From Sporomusa sp. (GTDB lineage: Bacteria > Bacillota_C > Negativicutes > Sporomusales > Sporomusaceae), in assembly GCA_029256645.1 (NCBI GenBank), contig JAQSXM010000036.1, positions 1 through 14,659 of the forward strand: a stretch of 14,659 nt of DNA, given 5' to 3'. This document shows, in pieces, positions 14,223-14,659 of the stretch (position 1 is the first letter of the stretch; each line of letters begins with the position of its first letter). The translations under genes and the position numbers were made by a program. The notes beneath the pieces were generated by a model. The model saw only the letters and a program-made list of their open reading frames with translations, searched no databases and had not been told where the DNA came from.

Positions 14223-14507
14223 TTAAATTTGTTCAATTGAATCAACTTGGAACATGCATGACCCAGCCTCATTAAGATTCCGCCGGAGCTTTGCAGTGTC
14301 TATATTTGCTGTTGCGACTTGAACGTCAACAACAACCTGACCAACGTGCTTCGGGACCGATTTTGCTGCTTCAATATTCAGGCCGGCAAATTCACTGACG
14401 TGACGGTGAATTTGAGCGATTATTTCTTCTGCCGTACGGTCAGTATTACCGAATACAATCCTTAAGCGTCCTGCCTTGTTTTTTTCTAACTCCTTAGCTT
14501 GACTCAT
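14223..14507 (-). CDS. Small unidentified protein, possibly ACT-like
   Basis: A 94-aa soluble protein with no membrane segment or signal peptide. It starts with a charged helix (SQAKELEKNKAG), then strand RLRIVFGN, helix AEEIIAQIHRHVSEFAG, strands LNIEAAKSV and QVVVDVQVATANID, helix TAKLRRNLNEAG and a last strand MFQVDSIEQI. This beta-alpha-beta-beta-alpha-beta order is that of ACT-type ligand-binding domains, but I see no decisive motif, so the fold is a guess. ATG 14507 has AGGAGG seven bases upstream; the preceding GTG (14510) is possible with a four-base spacing. Its own extended -10 promoter and a repeat-derived terminator make it a single-gene unit, bounded on both sides by copies of the same repeat. 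It is likely a real gene, function unknown. Confidence 0.7.
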   Translation of the reverse strand: MSQAKELEKNKAGRLRIVFGNTDRTAEEIIAQIHRHVSEFAGLNIEAAKSVPKHVGQVVVDVQVATANIDTAKLRRNLNEAGSCMFQVDSIEQI

Positions 14508-14541
14508 CACATTGCCTCCTAAAATATCGCATTATATTTTT

Positions 14542-14550
14542 ATTATACCA
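14542..14550 (-). promoter_or_regulatory. Extended -10 promoter of the small gene
   Basis: On the minus strand TGGTATAAT is a perfect extended -10, 35 bp upstream of the ATG at 14507. No good -35 stands 17 bp upstream. Confidence 0.6.
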
Positions 14551-14574
14551 GATCCTGCAAAAAATAGATATTCT

Positions 14575-14592
14575 GACTCAAGGGGACGGTTC
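14575..14592. repeat. Inverted half copy of the repeat element
   Basis: GACTCAAGGGGACGGTTC is the exact reverse complement of 18 bases found at 14057-14074 and 14188-14205. The matching outer arm (CTCTTGAGTC) is missing, so this copy cannot form the hairpin. With the tandem pair on the other side it brackets the small gene in inverted orientation. Confidence 0.85.
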
Positions 14593-14634
14593 GAAACCAC
14601 TGAAAAAGTCAATAAAGCAAGCTCCCCTCTATTA

Positions 14635-14643
14635 TGGTAAAAT
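14635..14643 (+). promoter_or_regulatory. Possible promoter of a gene beyond the right edge
   Basis: TGGTAAAAT is an extended -10 with one mismatch, 16 bases from the window end. The -35 region is poor. A plus-strand gene is expected to begin to the right. Confidence 0.35.
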
Positions 14644-14659
14644 ATAACTGTAGTATTTG

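Noticed and set aside
13947..14592. CRISPR array
   Set aside because: Only two full direct copies, each about 131 bp and adjacent without spacers, with one inverted fragment; no cas genes.

Overview
The window looks like a chromosomal piece of a flagellated, probably endospore-forming Gram-positive-lineage bacterium. A Negativicutes member such as a Sporomusa/Pelosinus relative is my best guess. The basis is strong AGGAGG ribosome binding sites, moderate GC with very AT-rich intergenic regions, an H_kinase_N/ANTAR two-component pair, a sporulation-kinase-like histidine kinase, and a hook/junction protein set of Firmicutes type. This placement is inference; no rRNA or other taxonomic marker is present.

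Layout. (1) Positions 1-2220, minus strand: a soluble histidine kinase and an overlapping ANTAR response regulator, the EutW/EutV or PdtaS/PdtaR type of system that acts on RNA by antitermination. Two small hairpins with the same loop lie just downstream of the regulator. (2) 2221-2753: a divergent intergenic region with an unexplained plus-strand terminator and two extended -10 promoters. (3) 2754-3959, plus: ornithine aminotransferase (rocD), closed by a strong terminator. (4) 4282-10718, plus: five tightly spaced flagellar genes for the outer part of the hook: hook cap flgD (with three copies of its C-terminal beta domain), hook flgE, two tandem flgK paralogues (hook-filament junction 1) and flgL (junction 2). 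The first flgK has no ATG, GTG or TTG at its proper N-terminus and seems to start at CTG. (5) 10719-11096: a poorly understood stretch with a strong Shine-Dalgarno, a 19-codon ORF and an overlapping 72-codon ORF. (6) 11097-11765, plus: an OmpR-family response regulator with an altered acidic pocket. (7) 11879-13582, minus: a membrane PAS histidine kinase converging on that regulator. (8) 13727-14659: AT-rich DNA, a tandem pair of about 131-bp repeats, each carrying a hairpin that reads as a terminator on the minus strand, a small unidentified protein gene, and an inverted half copy of the same repeat beyond it.

How the parts fit. FlgD caps the growing hook, FlgE builds it, and FlgK and FlgL join it to the filament, so region 4 is one assembly module. 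The two signalling pairs are separate: the ANTAR pair probably acts on leader RNAs (targets unknown; rocD is only a neighbour), and the kinase and regulator of regions 6-7 converge but may not be partners. No CRISPR array, rRNA, tRNA, phage gene or transposase was seen. The most unusual items are the CTG-started flgK beside a second flgK, the triple-repeat FlgD, the paired identical-loop hairpins by the ANTAR gene, and the repeat-bounded small gene at the right end.
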